NCBI GenBank assembly: GCA_947579665.1
Contig: CANPUZ010000065.1
Coordinates: forward strand, 62,001 to 126,000
DNA: 64,000 nucleotides
Reading direction: 5' to 3'
Source: Sympetrum striolatum
Lineage: Eukaryota > Arthropoda > Insecta > Odonata > Libellulidae
The translations under genes and the position numbers were made by a program. A model generated the notes under the pieces. It was not told where the DNA came from. It saw only the letters and a program-made list of their open reading frames with translations, and did not search any database. Each line of letters opens with the position of its first letter. Position 1 is the first letter of the stretch. Of this stretch, positions 23,751 through 36,285 are shown piece after piece.

Positions 23751-23986
23751 ACAAAAGATGTTTGTAAATTTTTATTTCTAAATTGGGTAATATAAGGAAG
23801 GAACAATTTACCTGGAGAAGTTTTAGAACCTTTTCCTCCTTCTTATATTATATTTATCAATAAAACTAAAAGGGTTTGGTGATTTTGTTGTAGTGTTGTG
23901 ATTTTTATAATATTGTAATATTACTGTAATATTGTAGATGTTGTATAATTGTTGTAAATTTTGAAGAATTTTGTATATATAATAGA

Positions 23987-25140
23987 CGAGTAAGAGTTGC
24001 TTGCATACTGCAAGCATATGGAATGTATTTATAATCTTTATTCACTTGCCTAGTTTTGAGTTTCAATGTTATCGGTAAGAGTTTAAAATAATTTTAAAAT
24101 TCGTAGCATTTTCTTATTTTCGTAGACGCCTGGTGTCGAACCCAGGACATATTGGCAGATGCGAATAGACAAAATAACTCGTTAGGACTTGATCTTAATT
24201 AATGCAAAGTTTGAAGTCTATGTCGTTACGGGAAGGTCCTGAAATAAGACTCCATTATCCCCATCTTAAATGCATACGGCAATGTAAATGGCTCTCTGGG
24301 ATCGAACCAAGGACGATCAAGGAAATCTAAAATATGTTTTTCATATGTATCAATGATCTCTATCTATATGCCGAATTTCAAGTTTCTATATTATCGGGAA
24401 GGGGTTCAAAAAAATTCTTGAAAATCAGATCAGTTACTGATTGTAGAGACATCTGGTGTCGAACCCAGGACACATTGACAGCTGTGAATGCACAGTTTGA
24501 TTTGTAAGTACATGATGTTATTTAATGCAGAGTTTGAAGTCAATATCATGCCGGGAAGTACCTAAAATTTCTTTCCATTATCTCCATAAGAAATGCATTG
24601 AGGAATGTAAATGGCCCCCTGGGATCGAACCAAGGACCATCAGGGAATTTATAAAATTAGATTATGAAATATATATATGATCTCTAACATCATGCCGAAT
24701 TTCAAGTTTCCATGCCATCGGGAAGGGGTCCAAAAAAAATCTTAAAAATCGCCATAATACAGTTTAAAGGGAAGATAATTGCCCTAACCTAACATCAAAC
24801 CAAGGATAATTGTCAAAGATGTCTTTTTGATTTTCGTTGGATATGCATGGCTTCTAGTGATCCCTTGAATTTCAACTCTCTACTTTTCCGGGAAAAGCAT
24901 CAAAAAAATTTTCGGAAATCCCCACCATGCATCTATATGGAGAAAATCGGGACTTTGGGGCCCTCTGGAATCGAACCCATGACACTGAGGTTCAAAGTCG
25001 CAATTTTTCTGGCGGTTACACGTTATGGCCAATATGTCGTAAAGATTTTAAATCAATGACGTTTGTGGTTTAGCCTGTAAATTAGTATCCTATCTATCTA
25101 TCTATATGAATGAATCCAGAGAGCATCTATGTATAATAGA
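23987..25140 (-). mobile_element. H-family Helitron-like repeat, copy H3 (6 units)
   Basis: Complete reverse copy, 1154 bp. On its own strand it starts TCTATTATACATAGATGC at 25140 and ends with hairpin GCTTGCAGTATGCAAGC plus AACTCTTACTCG at 23987, between A and T. Inverse T-arm motifs start at 24136, 24302, 24459, 24625, 24795 and 24971 (spacing 157-176). Confidence 0.8.
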
Positions 25141-25275
25141 TATGTATTACATACTGCCTTCGGGAGGTTTCTCTCCCGCCTAGGGTGAATACCAGCAGAT
25201 ATGTGATTTCCTCCCTCCCATGATATGATTACCACCTGGCCTTGTGCCTACTTGTGGTTGAAATAAATAAATGCA
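25141..25275 (+). repeat. LINE or SINE 3' end with AAAT tail
   Basis: CTGCCTTCGGGAGGTTTCT and CTCCCTCCCATGATATG are followed by an AAATAAATAAATG tail, as at the 3' ends of retroposed elements. Family not recognised. Confidence 0.35.
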
Positions 25276-25625
25276 GATCAGACAATTGCAGAAGCAACAG
25301 GAATTTTAAAATAGCTGAATGATGACAATTTCAACTTTTGGTTCAAGCTTTTTCATCAGATTACGCCTCATGTTGGAATAATTTACATCCAGATGCAATC
25401 TCGAGATATTAGTGAAAGTTAATGAATACATAACAAATTTCAAAACTGCTTTTTTAGAATTCAGAAACTCAAAGTGCTGCGAGAATTCTTCGAAGACACT
25501 CGTGGCAGAAGCTAAGGAAGTGTATGACTGTATATGTGTTGATATTAACCCTCCAGTGCTCACGTCAATTTTTGTAACGCAACTATTTTGATGAAAAATA
25601 TCCTTTGTCTTAAATTTAGAAAATT

Positions 25626-26036
25626 TTCTTTTCCAGGGTCTGGAGATGGATACGTTTTTCAACTTTTCTCCAACTTTCAACTGCTTTACCGGAAATTGTG
25701 CTGTTTTATAAATTATTTTCCTAAAACTTACCCTGCCTTCCGTCTCGATTCGCGAAAGCCCCTAGGCCCAAACTAATACATCAGTAAAGGGAGAAATGTT
25801 TGCCCTGCATGTCCAAATCATTCCCTTACTAAATACATTATACTAGTATATTCTAAAAAGCTCAAAAATAGCAATAAGGAGACGGATAGGATATAGGATC
25901 CATTCCATGAATAGAGGTGGAATTCAGGGTAAGCTTTACGAAAATATTTAATAAATCAACCAGATTTTGCATAAAATAGTTGAAAGTTTGAAAAAAATTG
26001 GGGAATATATCCATCTCCAGACCCTGAAAAGGAAAA
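25626..26036. repeat. Inverted duplication of about 120 bp
   Basis: 25626-25742 and the reverse complement of 25918-26036 share CAGGGTCTGGAGATGGAT, ACTTTCAACT and CTTACCCTG in order, separated by about 175 bp. The right arm abuts M-family copy 4. Either arm can be read as a short diverged peptide (GLEMD..F..NF..TFN), so a duplicated coding piece of unknown origin is possible. Confidence 0.6.
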
Positions 26037-26722
26037 ATCTGACATGGCCAACACATGACTTTCTCCATATTTATTGAAAACAGAAGCCAATGCCGGTAAT
26101 ATATAAATAACTCCAGAACAATGAGTGTTACAGGACAATGTTTCATACAAAAGTTGTAGTAAAATACATTATCTATAACTTTTGTATGTAATTGTATATA
26201 CCTACATTGCATTCTGAAAGAGATATGTATGAAAAACTTCCATCACTGGATAAACAACAACTTCCAGTAAACCATTATTCAACAATAACTCCTAAACAAT
26301 CAGTGATACGAAAAAATGTTTCATAGAAAAGTTGTAGTAAATTAAATTATCTATAACTTTAGTTTATAATTGTATATACCTAAATTGCATTCTGACAGAG
26401 ATATTTAAGAAACAAAGGTTTGTTCCGGATAAACCGCAACTTCTGGTTAAGCGATATTCACCAAAAACTAATCAACTTTTTAAATTGTTAGGAATATACT
26501 AAATACGAATTTTGGAAATGATCGGATAATTACTTTTTAAGATAGAGCGCCCACGAACTTTTTTACCACAGACACACACACACACACACAGACAGACATG
26601 TTCAGGAATATAGCGAAAACAAACTCTATGGGCCCCAATACATCTATTTCCGTCGAAATCTGGAGGTCGAATATTTTGTGAATACAATACATTATCTATA
26701 CTACGTGTAGGGAAAAGGTAAA
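26036..26722 (+). repeat. M-family repeat copy 4
   Basis: From GACATGGCCAACACATGAC to GTAGGGAAAAGGTAAAA. More diverged distal part, with a short CA/CAGA run at 26570-26597 and TTTAAGATAGAGCGCCCAC. Confidence 0.6.
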
Positions 26723-26724
26723 AA

Positions 26725-27200
26725 CATTCAGTGACAATTTGGATTGTTTTAAATTATAACCACTTGAAGATTATTATTGTTAGCAAATGATAACTTTGCT
26801 CTATTTAGATATGTAGATTAGTAACAAAATACTTTTTATTTGGGATGAATATCACCAACGGTTTGCGAGATATATAATTTTTAACTAACAGGTGTACAAG
26901 ATTTTTAAATGGCCAAATTGAAATCCGGCAACAGGACCCCCACCTGTGGGGATTTAATTCTGGCGGACAAGGTTGAAACAAAGGCTAAAATTTTTCTAGA
27001 ACAGCACTACCACTAATTTTAGCTACTGCCGCTGCCTTTGAAGCCCAAAAAAATCTCTCAAAAACCAGAAATCGACTTAAACCCTGAATATAAAATTTAA
27101 TACCACCTAAAGGTAAATAAGTGAAATTGCCTGCTTAAACACTTGTTGAACAAAAACTCACCACAATTATTTCTTACTGAAACTAATTTTTGGCAAGTCT
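26725..27200. other. AT-rich DNA, no gene recognised
   Basis: Nothing supported. Confidence 0.4.
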
Positions 27201-27202
27201 AA

Positions 27203-27850
27203 TTAACGTAGATCGGACGAGAGGGCGTTAAGCGCGTGAACAGATAGATTGAGATCGAAGTTTTTCGTAACTGCAAAGTCTAATAAATCAGAAGAATTGT
27301 ATGAGAAGTGAGTGGGCTCTTGAGGAGAGTGGATTTGGATGGAGTTCTTGATTAAGAAGTTACGAAGAGTAATGCCATTTTTATTATTTTTGACTGAGCC
27401 CCAGTCGGAATGTTTCGCATTCCAATCGCCAGTGTAAATGCATATTTCGTCAGTGTTAAAGAGAGGAGCGAGTTCGTCTTTTGAAAATGAGTTATTATGG
27501 CCGTAGAAGGAATAGATGTTGACCGGTTTGCTGTTTGTTTGAATCTGAATTCCTATGGTGTCCAAAGAGGTTGAGATGGGGGTAGGGAGCAAGGTAAATT
27601 TAATGTGATTTTTGATTAAAATCGCCAGTCCACCTCCTCGTGTGGGACGATCGAAACGATGAATATTATAGTTCGGAACAAAGAAAGAATGACTAGATTT
27701 GAGGAAAGTTTCTTGTAGACAGATAATATTGAAAGAATGAAGAAGTACAAAGTCGATGAATTCTGATTTTTTGTTAATTACACTGTTACAGTTCCAGGAG
27801 AGGATGGTGAGACACTTGTGCGATGAGCGATTTAAGGGGTTGAATATAAT
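27203..27850 (-). pseudogene. Jockey-like LINE apurinic endonuclease domain
   Basis: Minus-strand frame open from about 27815 to 27203, reading LTILSWNCNSV, IICLQETFL (catalytic Glu), GGGLAILIKNHIKF, YTGDWNAKHSDWGS (catalytic Asp and Asn) and DLLDFAVT. This is the N-terminal endonuclease that nicks target DNA in non-LTR retrotransposons. It ends in SSDLR and a stop where SDH would be expected, so the domain loses its last catalytic motif and the reverse transcriptase is absent. The open frame is unusually long for this window, suggesting a fairly recent copy. Confidence 0.8.
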
Positions 27851-27999
27851 GACATCAACTCTTTTAAAATTATGATTTTCTGGTCTTTGATGGAGTGGGC
27901 AGATTGGACTTATTTAAGAATGTTGAAAAACCATGCTGCGAGATCGGTGGAATTAGATGAAGAGGTCTGAAGATGGGAAGAAACGCGTGTCGGCGCACG

Positions 28000-28425
28000 T
28001 ATATGGGATCCAGCGGATGAAACGTGTACTCGCGAACTCGAGAAAGTGCAGCGTAAAGCGGTTTGTTTTGTTAAGAAATGCTATGATAGAAAAGCAAGCG
28101 TTACAAAAATGCTCTCAGACGTAGGTTGGGAATCCTTGAAAGAAAGGAGATTGGAAGCTAGGCTGCGATTGCTTAATAAATTCAGGGAAACTACATTTTC
28201 GGAAGATACAATCGGTATCATGCAACCCCCATTCTATATTGATCCGATAATGACCGTAAGTTAAGAGAAATAGATGCTAGGACGAATCGCTTTAAAAATT
28301 CATTCTTTCCGTGAGCGATAAACGACATAAACCGATTAAGGAAGTTGTTTAGATTCAACTGGTGTCTACACCCCCTGCCACACGCCGAAAGGCGGCTTTC
28401 AGGGTATTAATGTAGATGTAGATGA
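28000..28425 (+). pseudogene. Jockey-like LINE-E tail
   Basis: RELEKVQRKAVCFVKKCYDR and DVGWESLKERRLEARLRLL are open in 28046-28264, followed by the 3' UTR with ACCCCCTGCCACACGCC, the GCCGAAAGGC hairpin and a terminal GTAGATGTAGATG. Best preserved of four LINE-E tails here; 5'-truncated. Confidence 0.78.
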
Positions 28426-28559
28426 AATATATTTGTGGCCAAAAGTCAATTATGTTATGACATGTTTTCATGATGAATGAGTGAAATTAATAAACTATTT
28501 TCATATAAAATCAATTGACGAATCTGTCACTGTGTGGAACTCCATAACGTAGGAAAGGA

Positions 28560-29945
28560 AAAGAACACTTTGTCTTAGTTCCACAGGATAATTTATTGTG
28601 CGACCGGTTTCGACTACGGTCTAGTCATCTTCTGGCAGAAAATACAAAAAGTGACATACGTATCTATTATATATAGATGCTTCTCCGGATTCATTCATGT
28701 ATCCATATATATAGAGAGGATACAAACTCACAGGCCAAACCACAAGCGTCATTGACTTGAAATTTTTACGACATATTGGCCATAACGTGTAATCGCCCGA
28801 AAAATTGCGACTTTGAACCTCAGTGTCATGGGTTCGATTCCAGAGGCCCCAAAGTCCCGATTTTTCCCGTTTAAATGCATTGCTTTGATTTTCGGGAATT
28901 TCTAAAAAATACTTCCCGGATAGGTGGAGAATCAAAACTCAAGGAGCCTATATATATGAACATGATCTATCGAAAACATAAATGAGTTTTACAGAAAGTA
29001 TCCTGGGTTCGATGCTAGGACGATGCAAAAATCTGTCATTTAAAATAAATTGAGGTAGTTTTTCATTATTTTTTTTGATGCACTTATCGAAATGATAGGA
29101 AGTTCTTGCTTTGCTAGAAGATGCATATTATGACTCGGTTTAAGAAAAAAAATTAGATAAGACCGTACTGTTCCTGGGTTCGATGCCAGAGCACATTACA
29201 ATTTCTCTCATAAGGAATATAAGGGAAAAACAGGACGTCATTTGAGGCAGTTGCACCCAATATTTCGGCTTGAATTTTAACACATAGTTAGAGATGGTGA
29301 TCTTCTGTTGTGCTGCATAGTATGATCACCAAGAAGACCTGGGTTTGATGCCAGACGATTAAATTGCAGAGAAATTTAGGAATATTTTCAATTTTTTTTT
29401 TCTTTTGAGGACCGTCCCGATAGTATTCTGACATGAAATTAGTGTTGTCGATCTGCTTGCAGAATGCAGGCTACATTTTACTGGTATATACAAGAGACAA
29501 CAATAAGCAATAGGGGAGGGATAAGTGGGGTGGGTTGGGAAAGGATGAGGGGAGAGGAGGAAGCAGGTTGATGAGCGACAGCAGGGGGGAGGAATAATTG
29601 AAAAGGTAAACATTTGTCAGGTTAAAGGCATTTCTTTTGTGCATTAAAATCTCCATTTGTTCAAAGATATAAAGCTTTGGGCCTTATGGTAACTGATGTA
29701 GAAGCTTAGCCTGAGAGTCCGAAGAATGATTTTCTTGCAGCAAGTGCATGGAAAAATGTGAAGCATGAGAACCATTTATGAAGGATTGCTCATGTTCCTT
29801 AATCCTAGTGCACAGACTTCTACCAGTTTGACACAAATAAATCGCTCCACAGTCATTACTGGTTGGTTTACAAACCCCACATTTACGAGAAATGTCCAAC
29901 TTCTCTTTACAATTAGTAAATATTTTACCTATATTGTTCAAAGTG
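28560..29945 (-). pseudogene. Penelope-like element, GIY-YIG end, interrupted
   Basis: Minus frame 29941-29684 reads CGVCKPTSNDCGAIYLCQTG, RIKEHEQSF and SMHLLQENH, a GIY-YIG endonuclease as at the C-terminus of Penelope-like retroelements. Past the stop, about 28649-28560 holds GATGACTAGACCGTAGTCG and GAAACCGGTCGCACAA, typical of Penelope 3' regions. H-family copy H4 (28663-29484) splits the two parts. The first Tyr of GIY-YIG and the reverse transcriptase are missing. Confidence 0.72.
28663..29484 (+). mobile_element. H-family Helitron-like repeat, copy H4 (4 units)
   Basis: Starts TCTATTATATATAGATGC after A and ends TACATTTTACTGG before T. The final CTGG fits the Helitron CTRR rule. T-arm-like motifs start at 28831, 29006, 29177 and 29342 (spacing 175, 171, 165). 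822 bp, non-coding, inserted in a Penelope-like element. Confidence 0.8.
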
Positions 29946-30969
29946 TAGAAAGCTAGATAGAAATATACTATTTGTATATCTTAAAAATAAATTTGATGCA
30001 TATTTATTCTTCGTAAATTATATTTGTTTCTTCACATGTATTTTTATTTAACAAAAATTTAATATATATATTTCAATGTTTTTGTTTTACAAATGAAGAT
30101 CAACAACCACATCATGATTTGTTTTTGTTTATATAATCGTTATGATTCGACTTACCTTAGGAGTTAATGGAAATTGATTTAGAAATATTGTGATTTGATA
30201 TTACCACGCTATATTACCATTATTTCTGTAATACAATACCATTTTGTTTCTGTTTCGTAATGCATTTTTATTGGTGTAGCCTGAGTGATACAAATGAAAG
30301 AAACTTGTGTAACAGTTAAGCAGAGAAGAGAAGTTGACATGGCAGCTGAAAGTATCAATTCTAGCGTCATAATCTTATGCAGTAAATATTCGTTAAGCCA
30401 TCGTATATAATTATGGATACCGTAGTTTTTCTTCCTATAAAATAGAGCTGGGGAAGAGGTTTTGCCTTATTTTTTTTGGGTCGACTTATACGCTGAACAT
30501 AAGCTAAAACCTGAAATTCACCTCAAAATGTCGACTTATATGCGGACATATACGGTACTTGTTGAAGGCAATACCTCGCTCCGTAGGGGTTCACAAGATA
30601 CATGAGTCGTGTCTTACGACCTTTGAGAATGGAGGCATTGCCTTTGAAAAGTACTTCTGGAATCATAAATTTGAGGCATTAGTTTCTTTCTTTCTCCATC
30701 TAACTGGAAGCAAGAGGAGGAACGCTAACAAAGACGGCTATTAAAGATTTTAAACCTCTAATTCATTATCATCTGTGTTCCAAAAATTTCTTTCTTTGTA
30801 TCTCCACTCATAATTATCTCTGATATGGAGGCATTTGGTAATTTGGTTGTGTTCTGTAAGTTTATTTATTGTACTCTTGAAGATGTTCTCGTCATTTAAT
30901 GTTCTGTTGTATAGATTGTGTGATACTATGAGATCTTATTTTGCATTTTTTAAAAATAAATTGTAAAAA
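29946..30969. other. AT-rich DNA with a possible small palindromic repeat
   Basis: No gene recognised. At 30419-30556 GATACCGTAGTTTTTC and CATATACGGTAC form short inverted ends around TCGACTTATA repeats, possibly a mariner/pogo-type MITE. A 61-codon open frame at 30559-30744 has no recognisable similarity. Confidence 0.3.
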
Positions 30970-31095
30970 ATCCTCCTTCCGGTTAACCGATTTACTCCAA
31001 AAACTAATCAACTCTGACAGCACACACCACAATGTTATATATGAATTTATGTATTGATACGACTGATAGTTTTCATGTTAGAGCGCCCACTGACA

Positions 31096-31142
<47 letters not shown>

Positions 31143-31274
31143 ACAGACATCATTCCGAAAATGGTCAAAACGTGTTCTAGGGACCCCAAAACATGTATTT
31201 CCGTTGGAATCTCGAAGTCGAATTTTTTCATGAAAACAATACTTTCTCTATACTTCGTATATGGAGAAAGTAAA
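30970..31274 (+). repeat. M-family repeat copy 5 (3' part)
   Basis: Only the distal half, from GGTTAACCGATTTACTCC through a CA run at 31094-31144 to TATGGAGAAAGTAAAA. Confidence 0.65.
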
Positions 31275-31720
31275 AAAGTATTATTATGGAAATTTGTAAT
31301 TAACTGAACTATTTTCAATGTCTGATACTGTAAAAATACTTAATGATACGCATTTATCCCTGCGAATCGGCTTGCTTATTATAGGACGGAGTTATACCCG
31401 TATACCATCAGCTCATAAGATGCAGACTTATTGTAGAGCATATTTTGGAGTAAAATAAGTGCATCTTATAGGCCAGGAAATACGTTATATTGTGATTTAA
31501 AGCAAGAGGAATTTTCTTCTGATCCCCAACGTAAAAGGTGTTTCCTAAAATGTTTTTATGTAGATTAATGTATTTAAGCGTTCAAATGCTGACATTTTTT
31601 CTTATCAAATATATAAACAATGCACAGTTAACTTTTCAATCGTGATGGTGATAAATACTGAGTAATAATATTTTATTCCTTTTTGTGTAGATTAAAGTAT
31701 TCGAGCTTTTAAATGTTAAC
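31275..31720. other. No gene recognised
   Basis: Contains ATAAGATGCAGACTTA and GTGCATCTTATAGGCC near 31.42-31.47 kb, possibly a degraded DNA-transposon end. Confidence 0.3.
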
Positions 31721-31829
31721 ATTATCCTCAGGTCCGGATTAACCAATAGGCAGTTGCCAGGGGGCCCCCGAAAAATGAAAATATCTCTGAAAATTTTAAA
31801 TACACTGATGCACAAAAACTCATAGTCAT

Positions 31830-32090
31830 TTGTATCAGATTCTAATGAAAGATCAATTAGCAGATGTATTTCCTAACACAGAAATAGCTCTTCGGATTTT
31901 TTTAACATTGATGATCACAAATTGTTATGCCTTCTCGCAATTAAAAAGAATCAAAGCTGCTGAAAAAGCTACAACGCGACAAGACATGTTAGGTATACTT
32001 TGTATTGAGTCAGATTTATTGAAGAAAATTCATATTGATGATATAATTGATGAATTAGCCGAAAACAAACGTAGAAAACGACATGTTTAA
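31830..32090 (+). pseudogene. hAT transposase C-terminal dimerisation piece
   Basis: Open frame reading DVFPNTEIALRIFLTLMITN, SQLKRIK and CIESDLLKKIHIDDIIDELA. This is the conserved C-terminal hAT dimerisation region that closes the transposase fold. The usual NC.AERSFS segment is damaged, and the rest of the transposase is absent from the 100 bp to the left terminus, so the element cannot move by itself. Confidence 0.8.
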
Positions 32091-32116
32091 AATGTAGATG
32101 GTAATTTTATTGATAT

Positions 32117-34941
32117 TACTAGCGGAGTGCCCGTTGATTCTCAACGGAAAGTGAATGTAAATCGAAAGTAATGAAATTTTGATTTGAAAAAAATTTGGAT
32201 ATGAAAAGTCTTAAATTTATAAAAAGAACAATACTTCTCTTTATCCTATGTGACTTACGAAATCGCAAAAACAGCTACACAAATTTAAATCACAGACTAA
32301 ACTAATGCACCGGTCGCTACAACAAATAGAGGAAACAACTGAGGACCAAATGAATGGAGAAGAAATCCCCAAAATAGCCGCACAAATCTTGTAAACCACA
32401 AATGAAAACGAATGAACCAGTTGCTTAGCACGTCCAATATGTCTGACAGACACCGAGCGAGTGAGTGAAATCATCGCAATTTTCTAATAAACGAATAAAA
32501 AAATAATCGCTGCAAACGAATTACGATGTTAAGTAGTTTATCTAATTAGAACGCGTCCTCTTATGAATTAATACCTATTTTATTCCTTAAGATGGCGTTG
32601 GCTGTTCTTCAATTGAATTACTTAACACTTTATTCCTAAACCTCTGCTGTTAAATTAACTGTAAGAATTGTGAAGAAAATTATTATCCTATTGAGAATGT
32701 AAGCAGCGCATCTGTTTAATAAAAACGCAATTATAATTTAACCATTATGTTGCAAAATCAGAGGGAACTATTACCTATTCTCTTGAATATGATTTAATTT
32801 AATTTCAATGTTTTCAGATCCCGTTGACGAAAAATAATGTCTTCTGATATGTTTATAAACGTGGAATGAGGAAACTTAATCCAAGCGAAAGTAGACATTC
32901 AAACTTATGGGAGTTATCTCATTTAAGCGATGTAATCGGTAGTGATAAGAAATGTTCGCAAGTTTTTCTCGCGATTTTTCCTCAAAAATTCATGAAATTC
33001 GAATAAAAAAATTAATTACATTTACTTTACTTGGCCATTTTTTTCTGTCTCATTTGCATGATGAAGTTGCATAAAAAAGCTATCAATATAAATATAAAAA
33101 TGATTAAATATTGTGTCGATTATGTTAATCATTTGCGATTGTTTTCGGTGATATCGGCAAATAATTGTAATTCAGGGACATGATACCTTTAGTTAAAACA
33201 TTCGAAGATGATATAATTTCATGTAAAAGTAACATACCTGCAAAATTGACGGAGTTAAATATCGGACTAATTGCAAACCATGTACACCAATAATTCTTTG
33301 GAGTGAAATTCTATCGAGTATTTAAATGAAAATGTGAAGTAAATTATATATGTATGATAAGTATGCTTTCAAAAGTTAAATATCTTGTCTGATGAATTTT
33401 GTTTGAAAATAATGTTTATTCGACTAAATTATTATTAAGATTATCCAATTTTTCTTTGCCTAGACATACAATCTAAACTTACGGCAATAAAAAGATTATT
33501 TGTATATTTTATTTCTTTCGACACTTGTCCGTACAATTAAAAACCACTTTGATATGTTCGAATTAATAAACCCTGCAAAATACGAAAGACTTATTGAAGC
33601 ATATTTCTAATGAAAATATTTGATCAGCCTGCATTGAACCGAAGTTCAAAAATATATGACAGTAGCCATAATATGAGAGAGGAATTGCATATTTTATATT
33701 CTAACAAACAAAATAACGTAGCGGCAACCGTTTGACATGAACATTTTAAAAAATATTTATGATATAACAAAATAACTATGAGTATGATGATCATACCATC
33801 AAAAAAAGATAAAGGCGGATTGTACCTACACTTAAACACAATAGATAATCTACTGAATCATTTCCAATTCTATATCTAAAAGTACAAAATTCGTTTACCT
33901 TTCAAGTCAGCTATAAAAGGCATGTCATTCCTTGCTGCTTTAAGCCCAATTATTGACACTTCAACGGAAGCAATCACTGAATTCAGGGATATTTCAAATA
34001 TATTGATTGATTCATTCTTCAGCGTTAACGATAAAATACACTGCGGGAAGCTAAATGAAATGATTATTACATAGATTGGAAAATATGTATGAAAAGGTTA
34101 TCAACTTACAAAGCTAAGAAGATATAATTACTTTATATGAAAAAAGAAGATTCATTTAATACGACGATAATCATTAATTCCACGTAAATAATCAACAAAC
34201 GCTGGTGTTGCTATAAACAAAGCTTGGTTGTTGATGATGCGCTAATGCTAATGAATTTAAATTTAAAGATATCGAGATCGGCCTTGACGACGGGTTGTTT
34301 AGAATATCAGATTCTCATAAAATTTTCGTATTTAACTTACTAATTCTCACAACTTCGAAGTGAAAGCAATATTCTACGACCGAAATAAGAAACTTTATTC
34401 TATTTCCTTTGTTTTGGTGTTAGTTTTAGTTTCAAAGGACCTTTATTTCTAATTTAATTTTGTTAAAGAAAAGTTTCGTGCAAATGATAAAAATGTCTTC
34501 CCATGTATTTCTTATGGAAACTGTTCGACCCTCTGGAGTCGAACCGAGTACAGTTGGGTCAACAAAAATTAGCCTATCATTTGCGCTAGGGAGACTTTTA
34601 ATATTGTACAAATTTTAAAATTTTATAAATAATTAACTTTAGAGTTATAGCGTGAAATAGATTTTTGACCCCAACTGGGGACGAACTGGGGACAGCTAGG
34701 TGGATAAAAGGTAGCCTATGTCACTCCCCGGATGACAAATGACCATCATACCAAATTTCATCAAAATCGGTTGGATAGTTTTTGAGTGATGCTGTAACAG
34801 ACAGACAGACAGACAGACATGAAAATTTCTAAAACGTGTTTCGGACTCGGGAACAACCCCAGTATCCAGCAATACAACTTTTTTTGAAATCGGATCAATG
34901 TACAGACACGACCCCCTCTACAGATTTATTATATATATAGA
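32117..34941. repeat. Repeat material inside the hAT element
   Basis: Begins ACTAGCGGAGTGCCCG and TTGATTCTCAACGG (also at 13.2 kb) and ends with CCAAATTTCATCAAAATCGG, an ACAG run (34797-34820) and TTTATTATATATATAG, a start-end pair typical of insect retroposon families. It probably contains more than one element; 34300-34640 recurs at about 46.5-47.0 kb. No open frame is recognisable. Confidence 0.4.
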
Positions 34942-35088
34942 TATAGATTACGTTTTGACAATAAAATTTTAATGAAAGCTATAAGTTTCAATTCTAATTG
35001 AAAAAAGGAGGGAACGGACGTGAAAAAAAGGGGCCCCCTAATTGATGGTTAGGGCCCCGTTGAGGGTTAATTTGGCCCTGTTTTTCCT

Positions 35089-36285
35089 TATCATGTAATT
35101 AAACAGTGAAATATTTAACTTTTCCAGCTGTGAACATGATAAAAACTTTTAAAAACTGTCTAAAACGGTTCTTTTTGATGAGGGTTTGTCCGTCAGTCTG
35201 TAATTAATTAAGAAGTAAAACATTGGCTAAATATTTTTTTATTATTTTAATGAATTCAATCACGGCGATAACAATGGAAAAGTAAATAATTTTAAGCCGC
35301 TTCTTCCTTTAATATGTCATAAATGCATATTTATATTATTTTTTGCTTAATTAGCTAATGCTGCAGGCTAGATAATCTTCTGTAATCGAATCACATGTTC
35401 TGTTTTTTAATCATTCTGCTTTTTTGTTTTATGAGTAAATGAATTTGATATCGAAGTAAATCTTTCTTATATAACATTTTATGAATAATAATCTTACCGA
35501 AATGACAAAATCATTTACATGTAAATTTGTAAGACAATAAAAGTTCTTGGTACTTAATCGATATTTGCTCATTTTCAGATACCAGAATTACTGCATGTTC
35601 AGACAGCTTTTAAAAATATTTATTATTTACCAATTAAATAATGACTTGAATTATTCAAAACAATAACTCTTTAGCTAAGAACTTCAATAACTTTCAGCAG
35701 TTAGGAAGATTGTTCATAAAAGATATGTAAAAATTTAAAATAGTGATTTTTGGAAAACGGCGACTTACAAATTGCAATATTTCATTAACAAAGTAAAATT
35801 TTGTTAAAAAATTAATGATACATCTAAAAGCACAATTAAATTGCACGTCTTAAATGCGCTGCAATTTTTACTGTATCTAAATAAACAAAAAAGTTATAAG
35901 GGTTCAAAGTTGGAAAAGCCAAATTCGCACTAGTGTGCCTTCCTAAAGTGCTGGAAGGAGGTGTGCCTTCCACGGGTTAATCTTATGCGGGTGGGTAAGG
36001 AGAGTGACGCTCGTCAAATAGCCTCTCACCCTCAAAGGTCAACCTCACCTTCCCGTGCTATCCCGTTTTTAAAACTGACAACGACATGGTGACCGAACGA
36101 CTCCCAGTATAAGGAGTTCCCTATTACCAAGTGCCAACGGTTTTTCGAGAGCGGATGAGCAGGTAATGGGTTCAGGGCACTGTATTGTCCTTGGGGTAGG
36201 AAACAGCCCCTAAAAGCAGATGATCTTCTTCTGGAGACAGCGGTATTGGAATACAGAAGGCAAAGGAATACCACTGTATTAACCC
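35089..36285. other. AT-rich DNA with one TTAA-type end
   Basis: At 35915-35978 GTGTGCCTTCC occurs twice just before GGGTTAA, resembling the end of a TTAA element whose partner was not found. No gene recognised; the open frame at 36032-36274 (minus) has no known similarity. Confidence 0.35.

Larger units (their letters stand above)
31721..35088. mobile_element. hAT transposon, deleted, with 8-bp TSD
   Basis: Ends CAGGTCCGGATTAACC at 31729 and, read inward from 35080, CAGGGCCAAATTAACC (13 of 16). Both ends have a subterminal AGGGGGCCCC. Flanks ATTATCCT (31721-31728) and TTTTTCCT (35081-35088) agree at 6 of 8. The element is 3352 bp with only a transposase C-terminus left and other repeats inside. 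Confidence 0.75.

Noticed and set aside
24121..24990. Repeated TCGAACCC motifs as tRNA genes
   Set aside because: No A box, anticodon arm or acceptor stem around them; they are the periodic H-family motif.
25306..25680. Minus open frame with EEFSQHFEFLNSKKAVLKF, faintly like a hAT transposase helical region
   Set aside because: Too short and too weak to assign; it overlaps the inverted duplication and a TTAA-type end at 25548.
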